From the NCBI GenBank assembly GCA_026645575.1, contig JAPKMW010000006.1, forward strand, positions 62,001 to 126,000: a DNA stretch of 64,000 bases, given 5' to 3'. This stretch comes from Caldilineaceae bacterium. Its GTDB lineage: Bacteria > Chloroflexota > Anaerolineae > Caldilineales > Caldilineaceae. Shown piece after piece: positions 40,344 to 49,232 of the stretch. Numbering within the stretch: position 1 is the stretch's first letter; the number at the start of each line of letters is the position of its first letter. Made by a program: the position numbers and the translations under genes. Under the pieces are notes generated by a model. The model made no database searches. It saw only the letters and a list, made by a program, of their open reading frames with translations, and was not told the DNA's origin.

Positions 40344-40430
40344 AGGACTTACGCAACACTAGACCTTGTCATCGGGGGTACCCACGATGACAAGGTCTGG
40401 CTGGCGGCGAAGTCGTCTCGTGTAAGTCCT
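40344..40430. repeat. Nested hairpin after the dioxygenase gene
   Basis: Inner arms AGACCTTGTCATCG (40361-40374) and exact complement (40385-40398); outer AGGACTTAC (40344-40352) with GTAAGTCCT (40422-40430). Lies between convergent genes. Confidence 0.7.
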
Positions 40431-40467
40431 AGCTTCCAATGGGGGAATTCCCTGCTTTGGGCTGTGC

Positions 40468-40941
40468 CTACAACCCTAGATCGGACAACCCTGGATGATC
40501 GTCGGGGCGGCGCCCCAGCGGCCAATGGAACTTGCGTTCATCTTGGCGAATCGGTAGGTCATTAATGCTGGCAATGCGTCGCTTCATGAGACCGAACGCA
40601 TCAAATTCCCAATTCTCGTTGCCATAGGCGCGGAACCAAGAGCCGCTGTCGTCCCGCCATTCATAGGCAAAGCGGACGGTGATGCGGTTGCCTTGAGCGA
40701 TCCAAAGCTCTTTGATCAACCGATACTCCTGCTCTTTGACCCATTTACGCTGCAAAAAGGCCACGATTTGGTCACGGCCCGTGATAAATTCGGCACGATT
40801 GCGCCAAATGCTGTCTACTGTGTATGCCAGTGCCACGCGCCCTGGATCGCGGCTATTCCAGGCATCCTCGGCGAGCCTTACTTTTTGGCTCGCCGACGCC
40901 GTATCAAAGGGGGGGATGGGGGGTCTTGCTTCACTATTCAT
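40468..40941 (-). CDS. DUF1348 (SnoaL/NTF2-like) protein
   Basis: 157 aa. Pattern [49 protein letters not shown], and [21 protein letters not shown], each quoted in part, identify DUF1348. The fold usually binds or turns over small molecules; no activity is established. A short [18 protein letters not shown] tail closes the protein. Start at 40941 ([10 protein letters not shown]) follows AAGAGGAGC. Confidence 0.85.
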   Translation of the reverse strand: MNSEARPPIPPFDTASASQKVRLAEDAWNSRDPGRVALAYTVDSIWRNRAEFITGRDQIVAFLQRKWVKEQEYRLIKELWIAQGNRITVRFAYEWRDDSGSWFRAYGNENWEFDAFGLMKRRIASINDLPIRQDERKFHWPLGRRPDDHPGLSDLGL

Positions 40942-41006
40942 AGTAGCTCCTCTTGCCTTCTTCTCGTATAACTTATCATCTCTCATCACACTGTCGTGTG
41001 GGTAAC

Positions 41007-41090
41007 CGTTCAGACCCCTCCCTAGCCCTCCCCTGGTAAGGGAGGGAACTGTTCCTCCCCAGTCTGTGGGAGGTTAGGAGGGGGTGAACG
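41007..41090. repeat. Intergenic inverted repeat of the CCCTCCCTAGCCCTCCC type
   Basis: ACCCCTCCCTAGCCCTCCC (41014-41032) is nearly complementary to 41068-41085, with CGTTCA and TGAACG outside. Related C-rich dispersed repeats occur in many bacterial genomes. Confidence 0.55.
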
Positions 41091-41135
41091 ATTATGTCGT
41101 AGTTTTCTGTTTTTCAAGCAGGGCAACATAGTGGG

Positions 41136-41822
41136 TCAGATAGGGTCGATGGTCGTGCCCGTAGCGCAGTTGGTTGATGAGCCATGCGCCAGTTGCACCT
41201 CATCCCCGACGCTGATTTCGCCCCCTTCGATCACAAAACAGTTGAGCGCGAGCTTGCCCTCAAAGCGCCGATAAATGTCTTGAGTAATTTCCCTGTCCCG
41301 GATCAGTGTGTCAGGATCGTATGCTGTCATGATGCAACGGTGACGCAAATCTTGGACGCCGATGATCACCTTGCCGATGTGTAGGCAACTGCCAGGCCAC
41401 GCGCGTTCAGCCAACCCTTCAACATCGCTAATCACCAAGTTGGGACGCAAGCGGCGATGGTCGTGACCGAAGGCGGCAATAGCACCGTCTGTGGCGACCA
41501 GGAGTGGCAGCACGTCGAAACGCTCCACGCCGTCATAGCGCACCAGCTTGGCGCCAGCCCCGCCAATCTCCACCACCTTGGCGGCAACTTCTGGACTGTG
41601 CCAGGGCCGGCCATCCACCAGCGGTTCGCCATCTGGCCCCAGTGTACCCTTCAGGCCGAGGAAACGCGGATGAGAACGTGCGGTAATTACCCGCCCCTGC
41701 TTGTCCTCGACGTGGACGACGCGGTCGCCCTCGATACCGAGCGGCCCGATACCTATCCGTTGTAACTTCTCGCCGGCCATGGTTTTGACCGGATAGCGCC
41801 AAATCTCTGCGACCTTCATCAC
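41136..41822 (-). CDS. MOSC-domain protein
   Basis: 228 aa. N-terminal beta barrel VAEIWRYPVKTMAGEKLQRI, then GIEGDRVVHVEDK; MOSC core ending with the conserved Cys in GVQDLRHRCIMTAYDPDT. These domains bind sulfur and molybdenum cofactors and reduce N-hydroxylated compounds in mARC-type enzymes. Here the N-terminal barrel is present, so an N-hydroxyl detoxifying or sulfur-carrier role is plausible. Start could be the first or second Met. Confidence 0.88.
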   Translation of the reverse strand: MMKVAEIWRYPVKTMAGEKLQRIGIGPLGIEGDRVVHVEDKQGRVITARSHPRFLGLKGTLGPDGEPLVDGRPWHSPEVAAKVVEIGGAGAKLVRYDGVERFDVLPLLVATDGAIAAFGHDHRRLRPNLVISDVEGLAERAWPGSCLHIGKVIIGVQDLRHRCIMTAYDPDTLIRDREITQDIYRRFEGKLALNCFVIEGGEISVGDEVQLAHGSSTNCATGTTIDPI

Positions 41823-41876
41823 TACCTCCGTTTTTAATGGATGACAAGACGGCTAACACCCTGCCACCCCCTACCG

Positions 41877-42658
41877 CTAGACGACCGGCGTCGCCGACTC
41901 ACCCGGATGCAAGATGTGCAGCCGCTCCAGGACATTGGCTTTGGTGAAGGCCGCTTTGATGCCGTCGCCGCCCTCCTTAAAGTGCAACCAGCCTTCAAAG
42001 TGAGCCGGGTAGACCGTTTTGATGTCCAACGTCTTGGTCACTCGTGCGCCCTCTTCGCCGTTCATGGTCAGGCGATTGTCACCCACGGCGGGTACATTGG
42101 CGGCGCCCATGTGCAGAATTGCAGTGCCCACGTTGTAGCGCTTGCCGATCTCGGCGATCTCATCGAGCCAGACCGTATCACCCGACACATAGAAGGCCCC
42201 ATTCGCCTGACCGGACCATTCAAACAAAAAGCCCATGGTCTCCCCAATAATCGGACGCAGGTCGGGATTGGTGGTATGCACAGCCGGCATCCCCGTAATG
42301 CGGATCGTTTCACCTTCTTCGTTGCACAACTCCACCGTTTGCCAGGTCGCCAAGCCCTGGGTGTTGCCGTTGAGCTGGGCGGCGCTATCGGGTGTCGTGA
42401 AGACACGTCCTGCTTTGGGTAAGAGGGTGCGGCCAGTCATATCCAGGTTGTCGTAGTGCTGTTGGTGACTCAATAGGATCGCGTCGAGCTTGCCAATCTC
42501 ATCTGCCGGAACGGGGGGCGCCATCACCTTGCGTAAGAGGTGGCCTGGCCCTTCATTCTTCTCTGTCCCCGCTGGATCAAACCCCGGGTCGGTGAGGAAG
42601 CGAAAGGAACCAATTTCCAATAGGTCGGTCCGCCGAGATAGGTTACTTTGGTTTGCAT
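41877..42658 (-). pseudogene. Metallo-beta-lactamase-fold (UlaG-like) gene with a frameshift
   Basis: AGGAGGACAACATC precedes ATG 42658, which gives MQTKVTYLGGPT. The rest of the protein (LEIGSFRFLTDPGFDPAGT onward) continues in the next frame from about 42620. A one-base deletion near 42621-42622 joins them: two bases TA stand where a codon is expected. The metal motif is SHQQHYDNLD, with later VSGDTVWLD and YPAHFEGW. Either a recent mutation or a sequence error; the body (247 aa) is otherwise intact. Confidence 0.8.
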
Positions 42659-42777
42659 GATGTTGTCCTCCTTTTTGGACAATGGCAGGGTATCAATCAC
42701 TCTTCGTTTTCGTCGCACCAGAATGATAGCTGAAAAGCCAACCGGCGTCGTCAGCATGGTGTTTATTTTCAGAAACA

Positions 42778-42804
42778 AAAAAGACCGCAAAAAGCGGTCT
42801 TTTT
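42778..42804 (-). terminator. Bidirectional intrinsic terminator
   Basis: AAAAAGACCGC (42778-42788), loop AAAAA, GCGGTCTTTTT (42794-42804). T runs on both strands. It should end the histidine kinase/response regulator transcript (minus). Confidence 0.85.
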
Positions 42805-42856
42805 CTCTGGCAGATTGTAACTTGTACAACAAATGTTGTAGAGAATCTCTTTAACG

Positions 42857-42971
42857 ATTCAGGCCGCAGAGATCACAGAGAAGTCACAGAGATACGCAGA
42901 GAGGACTTGGAGATTTTTCTCAGTGTATCTCTGTGAAACCTCAGCACATCTCTGTGAAGCAGAATCGTTAC
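42857..42971. repeat. 115-bp dispersed repeat, copy 1
   Basis: Aligns without gaps to 46204-46318 with 7 mismatches by hand count. Internally CACAGAGATAC pairs with GTATCTCTGTG, forming a hairpin. The pair brackets the response regulator, kinase and CPBP genes. Confidence 0.88.
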
Positions 42972-43027
42972 GAATCTCTTTGGCTTGGTGCGGATTCATG
43001 ATGGCGCGCGCGGCGCAGATTTTAGCT

Positions 43028-43696
43028 CTAACCCGCATCCACATCCAGTGCCGTCAGCCCCTCGCGCATGGCGTACAAGGTGGCCTGTACCCGGTTGACA
43101 AGGTGCAGCTTATCCAGAATACGACTGACATGGGTGCGCACAGTCGGCTCGGCCACCACCAGGTGATCGGCAATCTCCTGATTACTCAAGCCTTTGGCCA
43201 GCAGTTGCAACACATCCAGTTCACGCGCGGTCAACGGTTCGGGAAGGGGCGTCCGTTCTGCTTGGGGTTGACGCAGTTCACGCAAGACTTTGCGGGCAAT
43301 GTTGGGGTGCAGCGAAGGTTCGCCCCGGTGGACCTGGCGAATCGCTGTCACCAATTCTTCGAGGTCAGCATTCTTTAACATATAGCCGAGCGCACCCGCT
43401 TTGATGGGCGGAAAAACTTTGTCATCGCTGGCAAAGCTGGTGAGCGCCAGAATGGCAATGGTCGGGTGGCGTGCGCTGATCTGCCGAATGGCCTCAATGC
43501 CGCTCACGTTGGGCAACATCAAGTCCATGAGGATGACATCGGGTTGCAGGACTGCGGCCTGTGCCATCGCCTCGGCGCCGTCGCTCGCTTCGCCAATCAC
43601 TGCCATATCTTCGATTTGGGCCAGCAGCGCTTTCATCCCGCGGCGCACAATGGCGTGGTCATCGACAATCAGTAAACGAATCTGCTTTGACGGCAT
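43028..43696 (-). CDS. NarL/LuxR-type response regulator
   Basis: 222 aa. Receiver domain residues 1-125 with acidic pair VDDH (11-14), phospho-acceptor Asp58 in VILMDLMLP, Thr in LALTSFAS and Lys in YMLKNAD. Helix-turn-helix at 152-215: LTARELDVLQLLAKGLSNQEIADHL, in part, and VRTHVSRILDKLH. It is the partner of the kinase at 43709-45226 (12 nt upstream). Targets unknown; terminator at 42778-42804. Confidence 0.92.
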   Translation of the reverse strand: MPSKQIRLLIVDDHAIVRRGMKALLAQIEDMAVIGEASDGAEAMAQAAVLQPDVILMDLMLPNVSGIEAIRQISARHPTIAILALTSFASDDKVFPPIKAGALGYMLKNADLEELVTAIRQVHRGEPSLHPNIARKVLRELRQPQAERTPLPEPLTARELDVLQLLAKGLSNQEIADHLVVAEPTVRTHVSRILDKLHLVNRVQATLYAMREGLTALDVDAG

Positions 43697-43708
43697 GGTT
43701 ATTTTCTC

Positions 43709-45226
43709 CTACTTGGCTGAACGATGTTTCACCTTCACCTGTACGGTGGTGCCCTTGCCCTGTGCACTTTGGATGGTCAATTCACCGCCGATCTGGTGTA
43801 CACGCTCATGGATGCTGCGTAGCCCCAAGCCGGCATAAGGTTTCTCTGGCTTTGGTGTAAAGCCGATACCATCATCCTGAATCGTCAGGCAACAGTGGCT
43901 ATCGTCGCTACCATCGAGCTGCACGGTCACGGTGGTGGCATGGGCATGTTTGATCATGTTATGGAGCGCTTCCTGGGCAATTTTGTAGAGTTCCCCCTCT
44001 TGTTCCGGGGACAGATCTACTGTGCCGGCAACGGTAAACTTCACCTGCAACCTGGTGTGCGACTCGACTGCTTCGAGTCGATGATAAAGCGCGCTTGCCA
44101 ACCCTTCCTCAACCAACTCCGGTGGATGCAACTCATAGAGTAAAAGGCGCATCTCCGCCAAGGCGGCCCCGGCCATTTGGCGCGCCTCACCGAGATTCTC
44201 CGCGGCGACCGTTGGTTGTTCGGCTTGCAAGGCCAGGCGACCGGCATCAGCAAAGAGGATGGTGCTATAGATGGATTGCGTGACCGAATCGTGCAGATCG
44301 CGGGCCAGCCGGTGGCGTTCCGCCAACACAGCACTCTGGGCATACAGGTGGGCATTGCGCTCGGCTTGTTCCAGAACGGCCTGTTCATGGACAGCGAGTA
44401 ATTGTTCCAAGCTGGCGATTTGGGCCTGGAGGCGCGTGATCGCGCGATCCAGCAGCGGCTCGGTGGGTGGTGCGGTTGCGGCGGCTGGGAGGGCGGGCGG
44501 CTCGCCAAAGAGTGTTGCTTCGGGAAAGGGCAGCAGCGCCATTTTGACATTCAACGCCAGGGTTTTGAAGGCTTCGGCCGTTTCCCGTGGGATCGGCGTC
44601 TTGGCGAAGAGAATGACGGTGAAGAGATTGCCGGTTGGCAACATCCCGCCAAAGCCCAATACAGAACGAATGCTCATGGGAATGATAAACGTGCTTTGCG
44701 CCGGGATATAAGGGCTACCCACGGCTTCGGCCACATGGAAAACATTAAACGTTTTGTGGAGTAGATCGACCAGTAACGTTGGCTCCGGCTGTACCACCGT
44801 GTCGAAGTCCAGCCCAAACTGCCGGAACAATTGGGTAAACATGGGGTATTGCACACCAAAATCCACTCCGGTCAAGGGCCAGGCTTTGTAGCTCACCGAT
44901 AAGTGGCGCGCATTCCATTCCGCTCTCACCCCGGCAGTCGCCAGCAGGGTGAGACATTTCAGCCGTGGCGCTGGTGGTGTTTGCCCTAGCTTATCACGAA
45001 CATATTGGGCAAGTTCTGCATCAAGCGCAGCATAGGGGTGGGTTTTGAAAAAACGCACCAGTACACAGGCGCGCTCCCCCGATAGCGGGTCCACCAGATG
45101 ATCATAGAGATAGCGCACCGTCCGCTCGGCGACCTCGATCATGTTGGTCGCGCCGATGCCTAGCTTGCGCAACGCCGCCCCGCAGTGGGTCATCTCTTGG
45201 AGAGAAAATTGGGTCAGGTTATACAT
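43709..45226 (-). CDS. Sensor histidine kinase (HisKA_3 type)
   Basis: 505 aa. Start MYNLTQFSLQEMTHCGAALR at 45226; the longer frame lies in the upstream gene region. Residues 1-250 form a cytoplasmic sensing part without membrane helices (a GAF-like fold is possible). The phospho-acceptor His is in ERHRLARDLHDSVTQSIYS near 335. ATP-binding motifs are IQDDGIGFTP and GLGLRSIHERV near 460-485. Partner of the NarL-type regulator, same transcript. The signal may be soluble. Confidence 0.9.
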   Translation of the reverse strand: MYNLTQFSLQEMTHCGAALRKLGIGATNMIEVAERTVRYLYDHLVDPLSGERACVLVRFFKTHPYAALDAELAQYVRDKLGQTPPAPRLKCLTLLATAGVRAEWNARHLSVSYKAWPLTGVDFGVQYPMFTQLFRQFGLDFDTVVQPEPTLLVDLLHKTFNVFHVAEAVGSPYIPAQSTFIIPMSIRSVLGFGGMLPTGNLFTVILFAKTPIPRETAEAFKTLALNVKMALLPFPEATLFGEPPALPAAATAPPTEPLLDRAITRLQAQIASLEQLLAVHEQAVLEQAERNAHLYAQSAVLAERHRLARDLHDSVTQSIYSTILFADAGRLALQAEQPTVAAENLGEARQMAGAALAEMRLLLYELHPPELVEEGLASALYHRLEAVESHTRLQVKFTVAGTVDLSPEQEGELYKIAQEALHNMIKHAHATTVTVQLDGSDDSHCCLTIQDDGIGFTPKPEKPYAGLGLRSIHERVHQIGGELTIQSAQGKGTTVQVKVKHRSAK

Positions 45227-45240
45227 CTTACGTATGCACC

Positions 45241-46047
45241 TTATCCTGCCCGCGTGGCCTTTCGCTTGGATAACAACCACCAGCCGCAAGCACCCCAGAG
45301 TATGATCACGAGCAGACTCTCCGGTGTGAAATTGGCTACCACTTTATTCTCAATGGTGACCAAGTTGCTTTGCAGGATGGCCCAGGCCACCGTATTGCCA
45401 ACCCCGTGCATCAGCACTGCTGTCCATACGGTGCCACTATATTTGCGGATCTGCCCATAGACGATGGCGGCGACCACAACACCCATCACAAAGAGCGGAA
45501 GAAAAATCAAATACGGAATGGTGGTATAGTCTGTGGATAGAATCAAGGGAACATGCCAAAGCGCCCAAATGACGCCCACCAACAGATGCCGGGGCAAATC
45601 GGGTACATGCAAGGCCGCCAGACGGGGTTCCAGATAGCCACGCCACCCCCATTCTTCAAACAGGGCAAAGAGCATACGCGGGATGAATTGCGCCACAACA
45701 CCGGCCATCAAGGTAGAGAGCAGCGTGTTCAGATTACTGGCGACCGTTGTCAAGCCCAGGATCACGCCCAGCCCAAGGACCAGGGCAATCGTAACTGGAT
45801 AGGCCAATAGGCTAAACAAATACCAGTGCCATGACTCCTTTAGCTTCAGACGCAAGCCTACATCTTGCCAGCCATCACCGCCCACAAAGCGGAGGAGGAT
45901 CATCATCAAAATCGGGCCAAGGATAAACAGTAGCCCACCAACGTCGCTGCCCATTGTACTCGTAAGGAGACCGCCAAGGATCGCCAGCAACAAAACGCCA
46001 ACAATGTAGATCACGATATTCCGTTTGGCTTTGATATTTGCGGTCAC
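45241..46047 (-). CDS. CPBP-family intramembrane metalloprotease
   Basis: 268 aa with seven to eight membrane helices. The CPBP/Abi motifs are present: EEWGWRGYL (glutamate pair and Arg), ALWHVPLIL and the late His in VLMHGVGNTV. These intramembrane proteases process CAAX proteins in eukaryotes or membrane peptides in bacteria; some act in bacteriocin immunity. First gene of a unit with the kinase and regulator (14 nt before the kinase start), so its product could be linked to their signal. Confidence 0.88.
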   Translation of the reverse strand: MTANIKAKRNIVIYIVGVLLLAILGGLLTSTMGSDVGGLLFILGPILMMILLRFVGGDGWQDVGLRLKLKESWHWYLFSLLAYPVTIALVLGLGVILGLTTVASNLNTLLSTLMAGVVAQFIPRMLFALFEEWGWRGYLEPRLAALHVPDLPRHLLVGVIWALWHVPLILSTDYTTIPYLIFLPLFVMGVVVAAIVYGQIRKYSGTVWTAVLMHGVGNTVAWAILQSNLVTIENKVVANFTPESLLVIILWGACGWWLLSKRKATRAG

Positions 46048-46137
46048 ATCATCTCCACGCTCAGTTGATAGTTTGCAACAAGGTAATCGGTAGACTACAT
46101 GTTACAGGCGGTGCGTTGTCAATGGCAAGAAGCGCAC

Positions 46138-46199
46138 AGGGTCGCTTGCAAGAAGTTGGCTAATTTTGATATACTCACGACATGGGAAGCTGGCTTAGT
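46138..46199 (+). pseudogene. Relic of the K+ channel promoter and first codons
   Basis: Aligns with 37072-37133: TTGCAA (46146-46151), 18-nt spacer, TATACT (46170-46175), 6 nt, ATGGGAAGCTGGCTT encoding MGSWL as in the channel. Homology stops there, and repeat copy 2 begins 5 nt later. Confidence 0.8.
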
Positions 46200-46203
46200 A
46201 CCT

Positions 46204-46318
46204 ATTCAGGCCGCAGAGATCACAGAGTAGCCACAGAGATACGCAGAGCGGACTGGGGGATTTTTCTCAGTGTATCTCTGTGAAACCTCAGCGCATCTCT
46301 GTGAAGCCGAATCGTTAC
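46204..46318. repeat. 115-bp dispersed repeat, copy 2
   Basis: Partner of 42857-42971. It abuts the channel relic and lies 53 bp before the flavoenzyme start. Open frames beginning in it are artefacts of the repeat. Confidence 0.88.
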
Positions 46319-46371
46319 CTGCCTTATTACATTCGCATAAGCGTAATCGAACCACGATAAGGGGAAATCGC

Positions 46372-47601
46372 ATGACTTCTGATGCTCAACGTCCCACCTG
46401 GACCAACTGGGTTGGCAACCAATCCTTCGCGCCCAGCGCGATCATCGAAGTCGCCAGCGAAGAGGAGATCGCCGCGCTGGTGGCACATGCTGCAGCCCAG
46501 AGCATCGGCGTGCGCACCTTTGGCACTGGCCATTCGTTCACGCCGATCATCGAGACGGATGGGCTGTTGCTCGATACGCAGCGCCTGCGCGGTGTGATCG
46601 CGATTGACGCCGCCCGCCAACAGGTGACCGCCCTGCCCAAAACCACCATCGGCGATTTTGGCGAGAGCTTGTGGGAGCAGGGGTTGGCGCTGGCCAATCA
46701 GGGGGACATCGACACCCAGGCGATTGCTGGAGCGATTGCCACAGGCACCCACGGGTCGGGGAATCATCTGCCCAGTTTTTCGGCGACACTGGTCGGCGCC
46801 CGCTTTGTTGATGGCATGGGCAACCTGGTGACGGTTTCTGATACCGAAAATGCCGATGTGCTGCCGGCCTTGCAGACATCAATTGGGTTGCTGGGATTGA
46901 TGACCAGCTTGACGATCAAAGTCATCCCCGCCTACGAGCTGCATGCACGGACGGAAACGTTGCCTTTTGGTGAGGTGATCGAGCGTTTTGCCGAATTTGC
47001 GGCCAACAATCGCAGTTTCTCTTTTTTCTGGATGCCCAGTGACGAGTCAGCGGCGCTCTATTGTCTGGACAATGGCAAGCGCGACGATTGCGCCATCCGC
47101 TTCTTTAACCAGGCGACGCCCGATATGCCTCGCCACAACCTCCCCGCCAACGAACGGCTTGATCGCGCCTATCGCATCTATCCCATGCATTACGACCCCA
47201 ACTTTCATGAGATGGAATATTTTCTACCCCTCGAAGCGGCGACGGACATTCTCCATGAGATGCGCAAACTGATGTTCCGCTGGCTACCCCTCAGCGTCTA
47301 CCCGCTGGAAATCCGCACCGTGGCTAGGGACAACGCCTGGATGAGTCCCAACTATGGGCGTGACAATTTGGTGGTTTCCGTTTCGGGTAAACCGGGCGAC
47401 GATTATTGGGGCTATCTGCGCGCCTGTGATGCGCTCTTTGCTGAATTCAAAGGGCGACCCCATTGGGGCAAGCTACACTTTATGACCGCCGACCGGCTGG
47501 ATCGCCTCTTTCCCCGCTATGAAGATTTTGTGGCGATGCGGCGCCGGTTTGATCCCAAAGGCACCTTTTTGAACGCACATACGCGGGCCTTGTTTGGCTA
47601 A
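46372..47601 (+). CDS. FAD-linked aldonolactone oxidase-like protein
   Basis: 409 aa. Start MTSDAQRPTWTNWVG at 46372; the frame open from 46270 comes from the repeat. FAD domain: VRTFGTGHSFTPI, whose His matches the position used for covalent FAD in alditol oxidases, then AIAGAIATGTHGSGNHLPS. The C-terminal half is the arabinono-lactone-oxidase (ALO) domain ending HWGKLHFMTADRL and RFDPKGTFLNAH. Likely oxidises an aldonolactone or alditol with O2. Substrate inferred only. Confidence 0.88.
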   Translation: MTSDAQRPTWTNWVGNQSFAPSAIIEVASEEEIAALVAHAAAQSIGVRTFGTGHSFTPIIETDGLLLDTQRLRGVIAIDAARQQVTALPKTTIGDFGESLWEQGLALANQGDIDTQAIAGAIATGTHGSGNHLPSFSATLVGARFVDGMGNLVTVSDTENADVLPALQTSIGLLGLMTSLTIKVIPAYELHARTETLPFGEVIERFAEFAANNRSFSFFWMPSDESAALYCLDNGKRDDCAIRFFNQATPDMPRHNLPANERLDRAYRIYPMHYDPNFHEMEYFLPLEAATDILHEMRKLMFRWLPLSVYPLEIRTVARDNAWMSPNYGRDNLVVSVSGKPGDDYWGYLRACDALFAEFKGRPHWGKLHFMTADRLDRLFPRYEDFVAMRRRFDPKGTFLNAHTRALFG

Positions 47602-47927
47602 CGTAGCCTTTACCCCCGCCCTTCCGTCGCCGCCGCCGCCAGCATCGAACCATGATCAGGACAAATTCATGGATATTTCTAGCTGTTGTCAGGTCGCGTC
47701 TTCTGTGCTATGCTACCCTATATCCCAAAGTGCTAGTTGCATAATTGAGGTTACGTAATCCTACCGTTCGCTAGGTAGAGGCATGAAGTCGGCGCATGGT
47801 GTTTCGCTGCTGATCCAACAGTTGTGCGCCACCCACCGCATGTCCCTACGAGATAGGCTGAACAGTTACGGCTACCTAAGCTTAATCGAAGTCCCAAATC
47901 AACGTTCGTAAACCAAAGGAGAGAACC
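47602..47927 (+). promoter_or_regulatory. Promoter region of the first sugar operon
   Basis: 326 bp without a gene. TTGTCA (47686-47691), 17-nt spacer, TATGCT (47709-47714) is a good sigma-A promoter, leaving a leader of about 210 nt before 47928. No clear operator was seen. Confidence 0.6.
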
Positions 47928-49229
47928 ATGAGCAACAAAGCATTATCCCGGCGTGACTTCTTGCGGATCGCCGGGGGGGCGGCTTCGGTCGGCCTGTTGG
48001 CGGCCTGTGCGCCGGCCGCGCCGGCCGCGCCCCAAGCCGGCGCTGAACAGTCACCGGCCAGCGACGGCGGTAAAATTGTGATCGCGGTGGGCGCGTGGGC
48101 CTTGGACTCCCACAAAGCTGTCGTCGATAAGCTCGGTTTCCTGGATTCTGGCTATACCGTCGATGTACAGGTGCAGCCGAGTGGGGATGAACTTTCGGCC
48201 TCGCTGACGGCGGGGATCGCCAGCGGGGCCAGCCCCTACGATGTGCTAGACTTCGAGGATGGCATGGCCATCACCTACTCGCGCTCCGGCTTTTTTGAGC
48301 CTTTGGACGACTTGTTGCCGGATGATTTTTGGGATGATTTCCCCAAAACGTTGATGGATGTGACCGAGCTTTGGGATCGCCACGAGGGCAAGACCTTCCG
48401 GATTCATCACAACTTTGAAGCGCAATATTGTTGGTATCGCAAAGATTGGTTTGATGCCAAGGGGATCAAGGCGCCGGAGACGTGGGCCGAGGTGGCGGAA
48501 TTGGGCAAGGTCTTTACCGATGAAGCCAATGGCGTTTGGGCCACCGAAGAGGGCTTAAGTCCAGGCTTCCTCGCCGTCTTCCAGGGCTATCTGACACGGC
48601 AGGCCGGGGGCAATGTCTTTGATGTGGATGAGACGTGGGCGACGGCGCTGCAATATCTTTCGGATCTGATCTACAAAGATAAGGCCATGAACCCAGCCTC
48701 AATGCAGAAGAGCTATGACCAGCAGAATGCCGACTACACCGCCGACAAGGTGGCCTTTATGCGCCAGTGGCCCTTCTTCTATGAAGTGGCGCGCGCCAAG
48801 ACAGAGTGGTTTGCCGAAGAAAAAGCGGTGGTGATGATGCCGCCGGTTGGCCCGGGCGGCAAGGAAAATAGCACCTACGCCGCCGGTTGGGGCTATGGCA
48901 TTTTGAAATCCGCCCCGAACCAGGAAGGCGCGCAAAAACTGCTCCAATTCCTGGTTGACAAAAAGAACGCCGGGCAAATGGCCCTGATCGACACCTGGTA
49001 TCTGAGCAACCGCCATTCAGTCTTAGAAGCGGTGGGCGACAAAGGCATGGCCAAGCACCTCAAAGAATACACCGACGCTGGCATCATCGGCAACCGGCCG
49101 TTCCATCCCAAGTTCAGCGAAGCCTCCACCAAGCTGGATGAGATCACCTCGGCCTATCTGACCCAGCAGATCGACCTGGACACCTGTCTCCAACAGGGGA
49201 AAGATGCGATGGCGGCGTTGGCGGCGTAA
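47928..49229 (+). CDS. ABC sugar-transporter solute-binding lipoprotein
   Basis: 433 aa, family-1 extracellular solute-binding protein. A Tat-like leader SRRDFLRIAGGAASVG runs into the lipobox LLAAC near residue 25, followed by an Ala/Pro-rich linker. The body has ASPYDVLDFEDGMAITYS, PETWAEVAELGKVFT and the usual AAGWGYGILKSAPNQEGAQ near the end. Captures an oligosaccharide or sugar outside the membrane. GGAGAGAACC precedes the ATG. Permeases follow after a 265-bp gap containing inverted repeats. Confidence 0.92.
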   Translation: MSNKALSRRDFLRIAGGAASVGLLAACAPAAPAAPQAGAEQSPASDGGKIVIAVGAWALDSHKAVVDKLGFLDSGYTVDVQVQPSGDELSASLTAGIASGASPYDVLDFEDGMAITYSRSGFFEPLDDLLPDDFWDDFPKTLMDVTELWDRHEGKTFRIHHNFEAQYCWYRKDWFDAKGIKAPETWAEVAELGKVFTDEANGVWATEEGLSPGFLAVFQGYLTRQAGGNVFDVDETWATALQYLSDLIYKDKAMNPASMQKSYDQQNADYTADKVAFMRQWPFFYEVARAKTEWFAEEKAVVMMPPVGPGGKENSTYAAGWGYGILKSAPNQEGAQKLLQFLVDKKNAGQMALIDTWYLSNRHSVLEAVGDKGMAKHLKEYTDAGIIGNRPFHPKFSEASTKLDEITSAYLTQQIDLDTCLQQGKDAMAALAA

Positions 49230-49232
49230 AAG

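Larger units (their letters stand above)
42659..43027. other. Intergenic region with terminator and dispersed repeat
   Basis: 369 bp holding the ribosome site of the UlaG-like gene, an intrinsic terminator (42778-42804) and the 115-bp repeat at 42857-42971. The plus-strand open frame starting at 42923 is repeat sequence and antisense to the response regulator. Confidence 0.6.
46048..46371. other. Intergenic region with channel-promoter relic and repeat
   Basis: 324 bp between the CPBP gene and the flavoenzyme gene. Left part: relic of the K+ channel promoter (46138-46199). Right part: 115-bp repeat copy 2. AT-rich ends may hold the CPBP promoter. Confidence 0.55.

Noticed and set aside
42923..43378. 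Open frame of 151 codons on the plus strand opening MYLCETSAHLCEAES
   Set aside because: Its start lies in the 115-bp repeat, and the rest is antisense to the response regulator gene. The same N-terminus appears at 46270 because of the other repeat copy.
46270..46371. Longer N-terminus for the flavoenzyme
   Set aside because: It is encoded by the repeat element; the family N-terminus begins at MTSDAQRPTW (46372).
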